From Xaviernesmea oryzae (GTDB lineage Bacteria; Pseudomonadota; Alphaproteobacteria; Rhizobiales; Rhizobiaceae), in assembly GCF_900177415.1 (NCBI RefSeq), contig NZ_FXAF01000003.1, positions 434,001 to 498,000 of the forward strand: a stretch of DNA of 64,000 nucleotides, in the 5' to 3' direction. The position numbers were made by a program, and so were the translations under genes. The notes below the pieces were generated by a model. That model saw only the letters and a list, made by a program, of their open reading frames with translations, had not been told where the DNA came from and made no database searches. Below, piece by piece: positions 27,101 through 35,649 of this stretch (positions are counted from its first letter, which is position 1; each line of letters begins with the position of its first letter).

Positions 27101-27379
27101 CTAATTGCGCGGCAATTTCAAAGAGGTCGGTTCGCGTCGAGGTCCGATGATAGAACTAAACAAAACCCGCTTGTCATTTGGAAAGTCACACTCTTTCCCG
27201 CCGGCATTTTGGAACAAACGAATTCGGCCTTTGCCCTGGAAGACGATAGTATCCCCGCTCCGCAACTGATGATACAGGAGAGCCTTCGATGATCGATCTG
27301 CGCCGTCGGCCGCTGCCAATTGCGAAACGGCAATCATCGGATGTCCGGTATCATCGATCACCAGCCGGAGGATGGCCAT
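27101..27379 (-). CDS. Small hypothetical protein (doubtful)
   Basis: A 92-residue open frame starting MAILRLVIDDTGHPM in the gap between the response regulator and the peroxiredoxin. It has no recognisable domain, signal peptide or membrane helix. Composition is unremarkable and the ribosome site is not convincing. The rest of 27085-27505 holds only the palindrome at 27428 and presumably the peroxiredoxin promoter. Confidence 0.3.
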   Translation of the reverse strand: MAILRLVIDDTGHPMIAVSQLAAADGADRSSKALLYHQLRSGDTIVFQGKGRIRLFQNAGGKECDFPNDKRVLFSSIIGPRREPTSLKLPRN

Positions 27380-27427
27380 GAACCTATTGGCGTGTTCGAA
27401 ACCGGCGCCGATCCTCTATAATCAACG

Positions 27428-27443
27428 GGCGATCCCGATCGCC
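27428..27443. repeat. Inverted repeat upstream of the peroxiredoxin gene
   Basis: GGCGATC and GATCGCC (7-bp perfect arms, 2-nt centre) lie 63 nt before the peroxiredoxin start. Position suggests an operator, but no known regulator site is matched. Confidence 0.35.
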
Positions 27444-27505
27444 GATTGATCGGCATATCAGAAATCATCGACCGGGCAATCCAGTCAATTCAAGGGAGTT
27501 GAAAC

Positions 27506-28165
27506 ATGAGCCTTCGCATCAACGATACCGCACCGGACTTCACCGCCGAAACCACGAAAGGGACGATCCATTTCCATGACTGGATCGGCAATGGCTGGGC
27601 AGTCCTGTTTTCCCATCCGAAGAATTTCACCCCCGTCTGCACGACCGAGCTCGGCACCATGGCCGGCCTCGAAGGAGAGTTCACGAAGCGCGGCGTCAAG
27701 ATCATCGGCATCTCCGTCGATCCGGTCGAAAGCCACGGCAAGTGGAAGGACGACATCAAGACCGCGACCGGGTTCGACGTGGAATATCCGCTGATCGGCG
27801 ACCGCGATCTCAAGGTGGCCAAGCTCTACGACATGCTGCCGGCCGGCGCCGGCGAGACTTCGGAAGGCCGCACGCCGGCCGACAACGCCACGGTGCGCTC
27901 GGTCTACGTCATCGGGCCGGACAAGAAGATCAAGCTTATCCTCACCTATCCGATGACAACCGGCCGCAACTTCAACGAGATCCTGCGGGCGATCGACTCG
28001 ATCCAGCTCACCGCCAAGCACCAGGTGGCGACACCCGCCAACTGGCAGCAGGGCGACGACGTCATCATCACCGCTGCGGTTTCGAACGAGGATGCCGTAG
28101 CCCGCTTCGGGTCCTTCGATACGGTCCTGCCTTATCTGCGCAAGACCAAGCAGCCGACGGCCTGA
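27506..28165 (+). CDS. Peroxiredoxin, Prx6 (1-Cys) type
   Basis: A 219-residue peroxidase that reduces hydrogen peroxide and organic peroxides in the cytoplasm. The active site PKNFTPVCTTE (about residues 40-50) has the peroxidatic Cys, with Thr and Glu placed as in the Prx6 group. The long C-terminal extension (QVATPANWQQGDDVIIT) is typical of that group and provides the dimer interface. An AAGGGAGT ribosome site precedes the ATG, and a terminator follows. Its place next to the oxygen-responsive genes may be coincidence. Confidence 0.95.
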   Translation: MSLRINDTAPDFTAETTKGTIHFHDWIGNGWAVLFSHPKNFTPVCTTELGTMAGLEGEFTKRGVKIIGISVDPVESHGKWKDDIKTATGFDVEYPLIGDRDLKVAKLYDMLPAGAGETSEGRTPADNATVRSVYVIGPDKKIKLILTYPMTTGRNFNEILRAIDSIQLTAKHQVATPANWQQGDDVIITAAVSNEDAVARFGSFDTVLPYLRKTKQPTA

Positions 28166-28186
28166 CCCGAGCTGACGTGAATCTTG

Positions 28187-28220
28187 AGGCCGGCGGAGCG
28201 GATCGCTTCGCCGGCCTTCT
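28187..28220 (+). terminator. Terminator after the peroxiredoxin gene
   Basis: AGGCCGGCG (28187-28195) and CGCCGGCCT (28209-28217) form a perfect 9-bp stem followed by a short TTCT tail. The T tract is weak. It lies 22 nt past the stop codon. Confidence 0.65.
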
Positions 28221-28263
28221 CATATCACTCCTATCGAATGCCGGAGCCGTGGGGAATTTCCCT

Positions 28264-28455
28264 TCAATAGACGGGATACATCCCCCAGAAGAAGCTTTCG
28301 GAATATTCCCGGTCGGGAACACGGTCCATCTCGCGATCGTTGCGCACTTTCTCGGGCGCCTGCTGCTCGGCAGGCTCCGGCTCCGCCTTCGGCGTCGCTC
28401 GCCGGGTCAGCCCGAACAGATCAAATCCAAACAGGGAAAAGCCACCACCAATCAT
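28264..28455 (-). CDS. Small conserved-looking hypothetical protein
   Basis: A 63-residue protein, not recognised. It begins with a Gly/Phe-rich stretch (MIGGGFSLFGFDLFGL), has a charged Pro/Glu-rich middle and ends in SFFWGMYPVY. A strong GGAGG ribosome site lies 6 nt before the ATG, which is the main reason to accept it. No signal peptide or convincing membrane helix. It is convergent with the peroxiredoxin gene and separated from it by the terminator at 28187. Confidence 0.55.
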   Translation of the reverse strand: MIGGGFSLFGFDLFGLTRRATPKAEPEPAEQQAPEKVRNDREMDRVPDREYSESFFWGMYPVY

Positions 28456-28631
28456 CGTCAGCCTCCGGTTGGGTCAGCATCATGCCTTGAGAAGTTTCGG
28501 GTCAAAACCGATTTCGGTCAATGTAATCTACAAAAACGCTATACTAATTAGGCCGGAGCCTGGAAACAATTCTGTCACAAATGTGGCGTTTCACGAAATC
28601 GCCATCTTTGCAAGTGGAGCACTGAATGGTG

Positions 28632-29951
28632 TCAGGTGAAGAAACGGTTTGCCGGCCGGGGCAGGCCGAGGTGCTCCCTCAGCGTCGTGCCTTCGTAGTC
28701 GCGGCGGAAAATTCCCCGGCGCTGGAGTTCCGGGATCAGCCGCTCCGCCACATCGTCCAGGCCTTGCGGCAGATAAGGGAAGACGACGGTGAAACCGTCG
28801 GACGCCTCTTCCCCCAGCCACGATTGCATCTCGTCGGCAACGGTTTGCGGCGTGCCGACGAAGGCGAGCCCGGAATATCCGCCATAGCGCTGGGCAAGTT
28901 GCCGCACGGTGAGCTTTTCCTGTTCGGCGAGCCTCAGGACCCCTGCCCTGCCGGACTTGCTGGCATTGGTTTCGGGGATATCCGGCAGCGGTTGATCGGG
29001 ATCGAAACCGGAAGCATCGTGACCGAGCGCGATCGAGAGCGAAGCGATCGCGCTGTCGTAATGCACGAGACTGTCGAGCTTGGCCCGCTTCGCCTTCGCC
29101 TCCTCGACCGTATCTCCGATCACGATGAAGGCGGCCGGCAGGATTTTCAGGTGCTCCCGATTGCGGCCGATCGCCGCCATGCGCCCCTTGATGTCCGCAT
29201 AAAGCGCCTTGCCGGCTGAAAGATCACGCGGCGAACAGAAGACCACCTCGGCCGTCTCCGCCGCAAGCTGGCGTCCCGGTTCCGACTGCCCTGCCTGCAC
29301 GATCACCGGCCAACCCTGAATAGGCCGGGCGATATTGAGCGGCCCGCGCACGCTCAGTTCCTCGCCCTTGTGGTCGAGCACATGCATCTTGCCGGGATCG
29401 AAGTAGATGCCGCTTTCCTGATCGCGGACAAACGCGTCGTCGGCGAAACTGTCCCACAGACCCGTCACCACGTCGTAGAATTCCCGCGCCCGCTTGTAGC
29501 GCTCGCCATGTTCCACATGCTCGTCGAGCCCGAAATTGCGCGCCGCATCCGGATTGGACGTCGTGACGATGTTCCAGGCGGCCCGGCCGTTACTGATATG
29601 ATCGAGCGAGGCGAAGCGGCGGGCGATGTGATAGGGCTCGTCGAATGTCGTCGAGGCGGTCGCCGCAAGGCCGATCCGCTCGGTCACCGCCGCCAGTGCC
29701 GAAAGCAGCGTGAACGGCTCGAAGGACGTGACGGTGTGGCTGCGCTTCAGCGCTTCCACCGGCATGTTCAGCACCGCCAGGTGATCGGCCATGAAGAAGG
29801 CATCGAACTTCGCCCGCTCCAGCTTCTGGGCGAAGGACCTGATATGCGCAAAGTTGAAGTTGGCGTCCGGATAGGCGCCGGGATAACGCCACGCTCCCGT
29901 ATGCAGGCTGACGGGGCGCATGAAGGCGGTGAGGTGCAGAGACTTTGGCAT
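28632..29951 (-). CDS. FMN-dependent monooxygenase, NtaA/SnaA/DszA family (copy 1)
   Basis: A 439-residue flavin monooxygenase of the bacterial luciferase superfamily. The N-terminus LHLTAFMRPVSLHTGAWRYPG and FDAFFMADHLA, the SNGRAAWNIVTTSNPDAARNFG segment (about residues 120-140) and IVQAGQSEPGRQLAAETAEVVF (about 230-250) are classic for the NtaA/SnaA/DszA clade. These enzymes use FMNH2 from a separate reductase to oxidise S, N or C centres; members cleave aminopolycarboxylates, sulfones or dimethyl sulfide. The adjacent DszC/SfnB-like gene on the other strand suggests an organosulfur role. Exact substrate unknown. Confidence 0.9.
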   Translation of the reverse strand: MPKSLHLTAFMRPVSLHTGAWRYPGAYPDANFNFAHIRSFAQKLERAKFDAFFMADHLAVLNMPVEALKRSHTVTSFEPFTLLSALAAVTERIGLAATASTTFDEPYHIARRFASLDHISNGRAAWNIVTTSNPDAARNFGLDEHVEHGERYKRAREFYDVVTGLWDSFADDAFVRDQESGIYFDPGKMHVLDHKGEELSVRGPLNIARPIQGWPVIVQAGQSEPGRQLAAETAEVVFCSPRDLSAGKALYADIKGRMAAIGRNREHLKILPAAFIVIGDTVEEAKAKRAKLDSLVHYDSAIASLSIALGHDASGFDPDQPLPDIPETNASKSGRAGVLRLAEQEKLTVRQLAQRYGGYSGLAFVGTPQTVADEMQSWLGEEASDGFTVVFPYLPQGLDDVAERLIPELQRRGIFRRDYEGTTLREHLGLPRPANRFFT

Positions 29952-30105
29952 GGGAGACGCTCGATCGGAAAGGAGGACGTAAGCCGCGTTCCATCCAGAT
30001 TAGAGTTTCTCTTTTTGCGCGCTAAGGAAAGTTGTTTCGCGGATCATATCGGGCCGGAGAAATTCTCTCTTCTCCCGCTCAATTCGGCGTGACAATCCGC
30101 AAATC

Positions 30106-30130
30106 TCTCTTTGCAGCCGCTGAAAAGAGA
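30106..30130. promoter_or_regulatory. 25-bp near-perfect palindrome in a divergent promoter region
   Basis: TCTCTTTGCAGC and GCTGAAAAGAGA flank a single C; 11 of 12 arm positions pair. It lies between the NtaA-type (minus) and DszC-like (plus) genes, 111 nt before the latter. A related shorter palindrome, GAGAA-A-TTCTC, is at 30057-30067. Both look like regulator sites; the regulator is unknown, though a Rrf2-type regulator is encoded nearby. Confidence 0.5.
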
Positions 30131-30240
30131 AAATTCGCTTCGTCCGGCGCCGGCAATTGAAGCTTTATTCCTTCTCACGGACCTCACGGCGTGGCTCAAT
30201 AACAGGCTTGATCCGGGAGTTGAGCCCCAGGAGTTGATCA

Positions 30241-31458
30241 ATGAGCAGGGTTTTCCATTTGGCTGGAAAGATCAGAGCAGTGGCTCCATACCTCGCAACC
30301 GAAGACCAGGCAATCGACGTGGCGAAGGCGCTGGCGCAGCAGATCGTCGAGGGCTCGGGCCTTCGCGACCGGGAAAGGATCCTTCCCCATCACGAGATGG
30401 AGCTTGTCGCCCAGTCGGGCCTGCTCGGCATCACGGTACCCGCCGAATATGGCGGGGCGGATATTTCCAACGCCTTCCTGGCGGAGGTGATCGCCATCCT
30501 GTCGGAGGCGGATAGTTCGGTGGGACAAATCCCGCAGAACCATTATCACATCCTCGAAGCGCTCAGGCTTTGCGGCACGGAGGAACAGAAGAAGTTCTTC
30601 TTCGCGCGGGCGCTGGCGGGTGAACATTTCGCCAATGCGCTGGCGGAAGCAGGCGTCGCGGCGGCCGGAGATATCGAGACCAGGCTCGGGCCGGACGGCG
30701 TCGGCTATCGCATCAACGGGCGCAAATATTATTCGACCGGTGCGCTCTTTGCCGATTGGGTGGCGATCTTCGCCATCGACCCTCATGGCAGGATCGTCAT
30801 GGCGATCGTGCCCAGGGAGACGGACGGCGTCACCATCGTCGATGACTGGGACAGCTTCGGGCAGCGAACGACCGCCAGCGGCACGGTCCTGATCGAGAAC
30901 GTCTATGTCTCGGCGGATGCGGTGATTGCCTATCACCGCAGCTTCGAGCGGCACGCGCCGGTCGGTTCCCTCGGCCAGCTCCTGCATGCGGCGATCGATC
31001 TCGGCATCGCGCGCGCCGCCTTCGCAGACATGCTGGATTTCGTCCGCCACAAGTCCCGCGGCATGCGCAATCTGGGGATCGAGACGGCAAGCAGCGATCC
31101 GCTGACGATCGCGCGCACGGGTTCGATCGCCGTGCGGCTGGAAGCGGCAGCGGCGGTTCTCGAACGGGCAGGCCGCAAGGTCGATGTCGCCCAGATCACC
31201 CCTTCGCCCGAAACGGCGATCGAGGCTTCGCTGGCGGTTGCGGCGGCGAAGATACTGACGACGGAGGCGGCGATGGATGCGACCAACGGCATATTCGAAC
31301 TGGCCGGCACATCCGCCACGAAAGAAGAACTGAACCTCGACCGCCACTGGCGCAATGCCCGCACCCATACCGTGCATGATCCCGTCCGCTGGAAATATCA
31401 TGCGATCGGAGACTTCCACCTGAACGGCAAGGTGCCGAAGCCGAACGGGCAGTTCTAG
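30241..31458 (+). CDS. DszC/SfnB-like flavin monooxygenase (acyl-CoA dehydrogenase fold)
   Basis: A 405-residue protein of the acyl-CoA dehydrogenase superfamily. The C-terminal pattern NLDRHWRNARTHTVHDPVRW is shared with DszC and SfnB monooxygenases and differs from true acyl-CoA dehydrogenases, which have a catalytic Glu. LLGITVPAEYGG and the YYSTGALFADW flavin-contact region are visible. SfnB-type proteins serve in sulfone and sulfonate use. An AGGAG ribosome site lies 8 nt before the ATG. It is divergent from the NtaA-type gene and convergent with the Rrf2 gene (4-nt overlap of stops). Likely needs FMNH2 from elsewhere. Confidence 0.85.
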   Translation: MSRVFHLAGKIRAVAPYLATEDQAIDVAKALAQQIVEGSGLRDRERILPHHEMELVAQSGLLGITVPAEYGGADISNAFLAEVIAILSEADSSVGQIPQNHYHILEALRLCGTEEQKKFFFARALAGEHFANALAEAGVAAAGDIETRLGPDGVGYRINGRKYYSTGALFADWVAIFAIDPHGRIVMAIVPRETDGVTIVDDWDSFGQRTTASGTVLIENVYVSADAVIAYHRSFERHAPVGSLGQLLHAAIDLGIARAAFADMLDFVRHKSRGMRNLGIETASSDPLTIARTGSIAVRLEAAAAVLERAGRKVDVAQITPSPETAIEASLAVAAAKILTTEAAMDATNGIFELAGTSATKEELNLDRHWRNARTHTVHDPVRWKYHAIGDFHLNGKVPKPNGQF

Positions 31459-31916
31459 CCCTGCCTGCCGATCGCCTGGGCGTCCTCGGGAATGCCGCCG
31501 GAGCGCTTGGCGACCATCTCTTCCAGCGTCATCGTGTCGAGCACCGAGGCGATCGCATCGCGCACCTCGCTCATCGAGTGGCGGATCTGACAGTCTTCCG
31601 GGTGGTCGCAGTCGTCGCAGGCCTCGAACGCCGTCTTGCTGGCGCAGCGGATCGGCGCCAGCGGGCCGTCGAGAATGCGCACCGCCTGGCCGACATAGAT
31701 CTGCGACGCCGGCTTCGACAGCGCATAGCCGCCGCCCGGCCCTTTCTTCGAGCGCAGCAGGCCGCCCTTGCGCAGTTCCAGCAGGATCGCGTCGAGGAAC
31801 TTCTTGGAGATGTTGTTCTGCTCGGCGATCTCGCTGACGAAGGCGGTCCTGCCGGGTTCCAGCTGCGCCAGATGCACCAGGGCCTTGAGACCGTATTTTC
31901 CCTTTTTTGTCAGCAT
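31455..31916 (-). CDS. Rrf2-family transcriptional regulator (CymR/IscR-like)
   Basis: A 153-residue regulator. The winged helix begins at MLTKKGKYGLKALVHLA and includes NNISKKFLDAILLELRKGGLLRSKKGPGGGYAL, typical of Rrf2. The core resembles CymR of Firmicutes, a sulfur-metabolism repressor. The insert CASKTAFEACDDCDHPEDC (about residues 95-115) has four Cys that could hold an iron-sulfur cluster or zinc, as in IscR-type members. I chose ATG 31916, where homology starts; an earlier in-frame start at 32024 is unsupported. Its neighbours on both sides are organosulfur-type enzymes, so control of that region is plausible but not shown. Confidence 0.85.
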   Translation of the reverse strand: MLTKKGKYGLKALVHLAQLEPGRTAFVSEIAEQNNISKKFLDAILLELRKGGLLRSKKGPGGGYALSKPASQIYVGQAVRILDGPLAPIRCASKTAFEACDDCDHPEDCQIRHSMSEVRDAIASVLDTMTLEEMVAKRSGGIPEDAQAIGRQG

Positions 31917-32060
31917 CGAATATCGAAAGCCTGCCTCGCCGTTTCCTTCTCGATACAGGACATGCCCGCAACGTTCAACGCCTGGTCTCACGTGACCGGC
32001 GTCGGTCGATCTTTCCGGAACCATCTTTCGAAAGGCGCAGCCGACGCATCCCTTAAGCGC

Positions 32061-32663
32061 TCATGTGGATGTCTGCATCGTTCCGCCGAGCGGCCGGGGC
32101 GCCAAAACGGCGGTTGGCCCCGCCCCGCTGAGAGAACCGGAAAGCACGTCGAAGAGAGCGTATCCTTCCTCCCAGCGCCCGAAACCGCTCGCGACATTGA
32201 TATGACCGGCAAAGCCGATGGTGGTCAATTCGCTGCCCCAGTTGCGGACATGGTGCTCGAGATCGGCCACGCTCATATAGGGATCGTTGAGGCTGCCCAC
32301 GACGAGGCTCGGAAAGGGAAGCCGTCCCAAAGGTTCCTCTCCGAATTCGATCATGCAGGGATGAAGCCGGAGCGTGACGCTCAGCGAACACGGTGCCACG
32401 AGCAAGGCTCCCCGGATTTTCTCCGCGGCGGGGCGATCGGCATAGCTTGCCGCAAGCAGGCATCCCAAGCTGTGGGCGACGAGAAAGGCGCCTTCGGTCT
32501 TCGAAAGCGCCCTGTCCAGTTCGGCCTGCCAGTCCTCCAGAACCGGACAGCTCCAGTCCTCCTGTTCCACGACGAACGCGCCGGGGCGCTCCCTCGCCCA
32601 ATGGCGCTGCCAGTGCCCTTCCGGCGAGCCGTTCAGACCGGGCAGAATAAGGGTCGGATACAT
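32061..32663 (-). CDS. Alpha/beta hydrolase, RBBP9/YdeN family
   Basis: A 200-residue serine hydrolase. The N-terminal PTLILPGLNGSPEGHWQRHW, nucleophile elbow VAHSLGCLLA (about residues 64-73), the Asp in VVGSLNDPYMS (about 125) and His in FAGHINVASGFG (about 153) give the triad and match the RBBP9/YdeN family. It follows the frameshifted DszC-like gene by 81 nt on the same strand and may share its transcript. Substrate unknown. ATG 32663 is preferred over 32720 because homology starts there. Confidence 0.88.
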   Translation of the reverse strand: MYPTLILPGLNGSPEGHWQRHWARERPGAFVVEQEDWSCPVLEDWQAELDRALSKTEGAFLVAHSLGCLLAASYADRPAAEKIRGALLVAPCSLSVTLRLHPCMIEFGEEPLGRLPFPSLVVGSLNDPYMSVADLEHHVRNWGSELTTIGFAGHINVASGFGRWEEGYALFDVLSGSLSGAGPTAVLAPRPLGGTMQTST

Positions 32664-32744
32664 GGCAACCTCCAGAGCGGCTCCAGCAGTTTCGGATCGG
32701 ACACGCCACAATGCGCACAAGGTGGAGACAGCGTCGGCCCTGCC

Positions 32745-33967
32745 TCAGAACACCTTTCCTTCCTTGAGATGGGTCGTCGTTCCGTTGAGCAGGTAATCGC
32801 CCACGACGCGCGATTTATGCAGCAGCGGATTGTGGTTGAGCACGGTACGGATGTTGCGCCAGTGACGGTCGAAATTGTTGTTGCGCGAGGTCGCCGACCC
32901 GCCGCCAAGTTCGAATATGCGTTCCGCAGTCCGGGGGCCGAGCTGCCCGAGCAGAAGCTGGGTCCGTGCGGTCGTCAGGGCACTTTGGAGCAACGCCTCT
33001 TCGACCTTCGCGTCGCCGCCTGCAGCAAACGCGGCCACCGTCCGATCCAGTGCCGCCGCGGCTGCGGCAACGGCCGCATCGATGGCGAACGAGTTGGCGG
33101 CGATCTCGCCGATCACCTGCTGGACGAACGGATCCTGGTTCGCCGTCTCCGCCATGCTGTGGGCGGCCGATCGGGCCTGGCGGCGCACATAGTCCAATCC
33201 ATCGGCCAGAACGTTGCGGACCGCGCCCGCCGCGCTCGCGGCCAGATGCAGCTGCCGAAGCGTCGAACAATGGCGTCCGACCAGATTATCGAGACTGCGC
33301 CGCGCGAATTCGTGCGGGAATACCTCGACATCCTCGAGGATCACGCCGCCGCTCGCCGTCAGGCGCTGGCCCATGCCGTCCCAGTCGTCGAGGATCTTGA
33401 TGCCCGGCCGGTCGACAGGCAGGAGCACGCCGACCGTCATCCCCTCTTCGTCCAGCGCGCTGAACGAAGCGAAGTCGGCAAAAGCCGTACCCGTCGCATA
33501 CCATTTGCGCCCGTTCAGCCGGTAGGTGTCGCCCTTCCGGACGATCGTGTGGTCACCTGCCCCGGCCGCGCCGTCCCCTGCTCCGTATGGGCGCCGCCGA
33601 ACAGTTTTCCGGCAAGGATCAGTTCGACCGCCCCGGCATCCCGCTCCCTCGGTTCGCTTAGGATGACGTTCTCGACATAGTTGAAATGCGACCGGAGCGC
33701 ATGCGCCACGTTGGAATCCGCAGCGCCGATGGCGGCGATCATCTCGATGTAATCGGCAACCGAGCCGCCCGGCCCGCCCAGAGCGACGGGAATGCGCAAC
33801 GTGCCAAGGCCCAGTTCGCGAAAGAGCCGGAAAGCTGCGAACGGCAGTTCGCGGTTGAGGTCGCGTTCAGCAGCCCCCCTGGCAATCTCGGCCGTAAACG
33901 CAGGAACGCGCGCAAGCAGCTCCTCTCGCGTCAGGTTCCTGTTTGTCTGCAATTTGGCGATCGTCAC
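32745..33967 (-). pseudogene. DszC/acyl-CoA-dehydrogenase-like monooxygenase, frameshifted
   Basis: Two reading frames together make one protein of about 407 residues. The 5' part (33967-33515) opens with a normal N-terminus including FRELGLGTLRIPVALGGPGG; it changes frame near a run of four C (33575-33578, G on the coding strand) and stops at 33515. The 3' part continues in the next frame with TYRLNGRKWYATGTAFADF and ends with NFDRHWRNIRTVLNHNP, the DszC-type C-terminus. One missing base explains it: 1223 nt is one short of 408 codons. It may be a sequencing error in a homopolymer or a true recent inactivation. It lies just downstream of the binding-protein gene at 34033. Confidence 0.85.
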
Positions 33968-34032
33968 GAGAAAGTCTCCGGGGCGTAAAAACAGATGCGG
34001 GCGAACAATCAGGCCGCCCGCCTTTTCGTCAG

Positions 34033-35649
34033 CTACTCCTCAAGGTAGATGTCGGCTCCGTTGCTCCAGAGATGCTCCACCCCGACCTTGAGGTTCTTCA
34101 CGCGCTTGTCGTAGACGGTGAGCACCGAGGGCGTGACGATGTCGAGCGTCGGCAGGTCCTGGACGACCAGCTTCTGGAACTCGTTGAAGAGTTGCAGCCG
34201 CTTTTGCGGATCGACTTCGACCGCCGCCGTCTCGAGCAGATGGTCGACCTGCGGGTTCACATATCTGGAACCGTTGGTGAAGGGCACGCCCGGCTTGAAG
34301 TTCTTCGACCAGTAGAGACGCTGGATGCCGACGGTCGGATCGTAGAGATTGCTCATGCCCTCGATGGCGATGTCGAAATCGCGGTCGGTGAAGATGCGCT
34401 TGACGAACGTGGCGAAATCCTGCGTGCGCAGCTCCACCTTGATGCCGATCTTGGCGAGGGCCTGGGCAAAATATTCGGCGGTCTGCTTGGGAGGACCGGA
34501 GGGCTGGGTCGGATCGATGAAGAGCTTGAAGCGGAAGCCGTCGGCGCCGCGCTTGTAGCCTGCCTCGTCGAGAAGCTTTTCGGCCTTGGCGGGATCGAAC
34601 TCGTATTTGGGAAGATCCGGCGTGTAGAATTTCGCGAGATCCGGGCTGACCGGACCGTCGAGCCGCGTCGCGTATCCGAGATAGACCGTGTTGACGATGA
34701 AATCCTTGTCGATCGCGTGCGCGATCGCATGGCGCACCTTGATATCGGCCAGATATTTGTTTTCGAGGTTGAACTCCGCACGCGCGATGCTCGGAGAATA
34801 AGGCGCCGGATCGGTGTCGACGACGAGGTTCGGATTGGCTTTCAGGCGCTCGATATCGGTCAGCGGAAGATTGGCGGTCGAGACCTGCACCTCGCCGGTT
34901 TCGATCGCCGCGACCGCGGCTGCCGGATCTATGATGAAGCGGAAAATGATCTGGTCGAGATAAGGCTTCGGCGAGCCCCAATAATCCTCGTTCCTCTCGA
35001 AGATCGCATGGCTGCCGCGCACCCATTCGACGAATTTGTAGGGGCCGGTGCCGACCGGCGCGACGTTATGCGGGTTTTCGGCGATCTTGGTGCCTTCGTA
35101 GAGATGCTTCGGCACGATCGGCGCCTCGAAGCTCGCAAAAGCGCTGAGAAGATAGGGGGCCGGTTTGGAGAGGATGAGCTCGACCTCATGCGGGTTGAGG
35201 ACATTCGCCTTTTCGACCGTCGCGAATGTGGCGCGGCCGCGCGGATGGTTTTCCTTGAGCGCGAGAATGGAGAAGGCGACGTCCTCGGCGGTGAAATCCT
35301 GGCCGTCATGCCAGCGCACGCCCTCTCGCAGCTTGAACCAGTAGCGCAGGCCGTCGCCGCTCACCTTCCATTCGGTGGCCAGAAGCGGCTGGGGATTGAA
35401 ATCCTTGTCATAGGTAAGCAGGCTCTCGGTCGTCTTGCCGCTGATGTAATAGGCGGCTCCGGCGCTATGGGCGATGAGAACCAGGACCGGCGGTTCCGTG
35501 CCGATATTGATCGAAACGCTGCCGCCCCGAGGCGTCTCGTCCTCAGCGCGGGAAGCATAAGGAACGGCGGCGACCGCCGCCAGAGCAACCGTGGAAAGCA
35601 GGAAAGCGCGGCGGGTCGGCTTCAGGGCCTGCGCGTTTTTGATCGTCAT
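34033..35649 (-). CDS. Family-5 (DppA/OppA/NikA-type) ABC substrate-binding protein
   Basis: A 538-residue periplasmic binding protein. The N-terminus has a twin-arginine-like signal (PTRRAFLLSTVALAAVA, about residues 11-27) with cleavage near ASRAED. Family landmarks are YDKDFNPQPLLATEWKVSGDG, FKLREGVRWHDGQDFTAEDVAFS and NPHNVAPVGTGPYKF. It most likely feeds the DppBCDF-type importer encoded at 39291-43205. It is divergent from the SsuD-like gene and followed by the frameshifted DszC-like gene. Family-5 proteins bind peptides, nickel, opines or other small solutes; here an organosulfur compound is a fair guess. Start 35649 chosen for the signal peptide. Confidence 0.9.
   Translation of the reverse strand: MTIKNAQALKPTRRAFLLSTVALAAVAAVPYASRAEDETPRGGSVSINIGTEPPVLVLIAHSAGAAYYISGKTTESLLTYDKDFNPQPLLATEWKVSGDGLRYWFKLREGVRWHDGQDFTAEDVAFSILALKENHPRGRATFATVEKANVLNPHEVELILSKPAPYLLSAFASFEAPIVPKHLYEGTKIAENPHNVAPVGTGPYKFVEWVRGSHAIFERNEDYWGSPKPYLDQIIFRFIIDPAAAVAAIETGEVQVSTANLPLTDIERLKANPNLVVDTDPAPYSPSIARAEFNLENKYLADIKVRHAIAHAIDKDFIVNTVYLGYATRLDGPVSPDLAKFYTPDLPKYEFDPAKAEKLLDEAGYKRGADGFRFKLFIDPTQPSGPPKQTAEYFAQALAKIGIKVELRTQDFATFVKRIFTDRDFDIAIEGMSNLYDPTVGIQRLYWSKNFKPGVPFTNGSRYVNPQVDHLLETAAVEVDPQKRLQLFNEFQKLVVQDLPTLDIVTPSVLTVYDKRVKNLKVGVEHLWSNGADIYLEE

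Noticed and set aside
27446-27460. FNR box upstream of the peroxiredoxin gene (ttgatcggcatatca)
   Set aside because: The half-sites are spaced by seven instead of six bases and the right half does not read TCAA.
32745-33440. Independent short acyl-CoA dehydrogenase gene starting at 33440
   Set aside because: Coding similarity continues upstream in the same phase to the frameshift point near 33575, so it is the 3' part of one disrupted gene.
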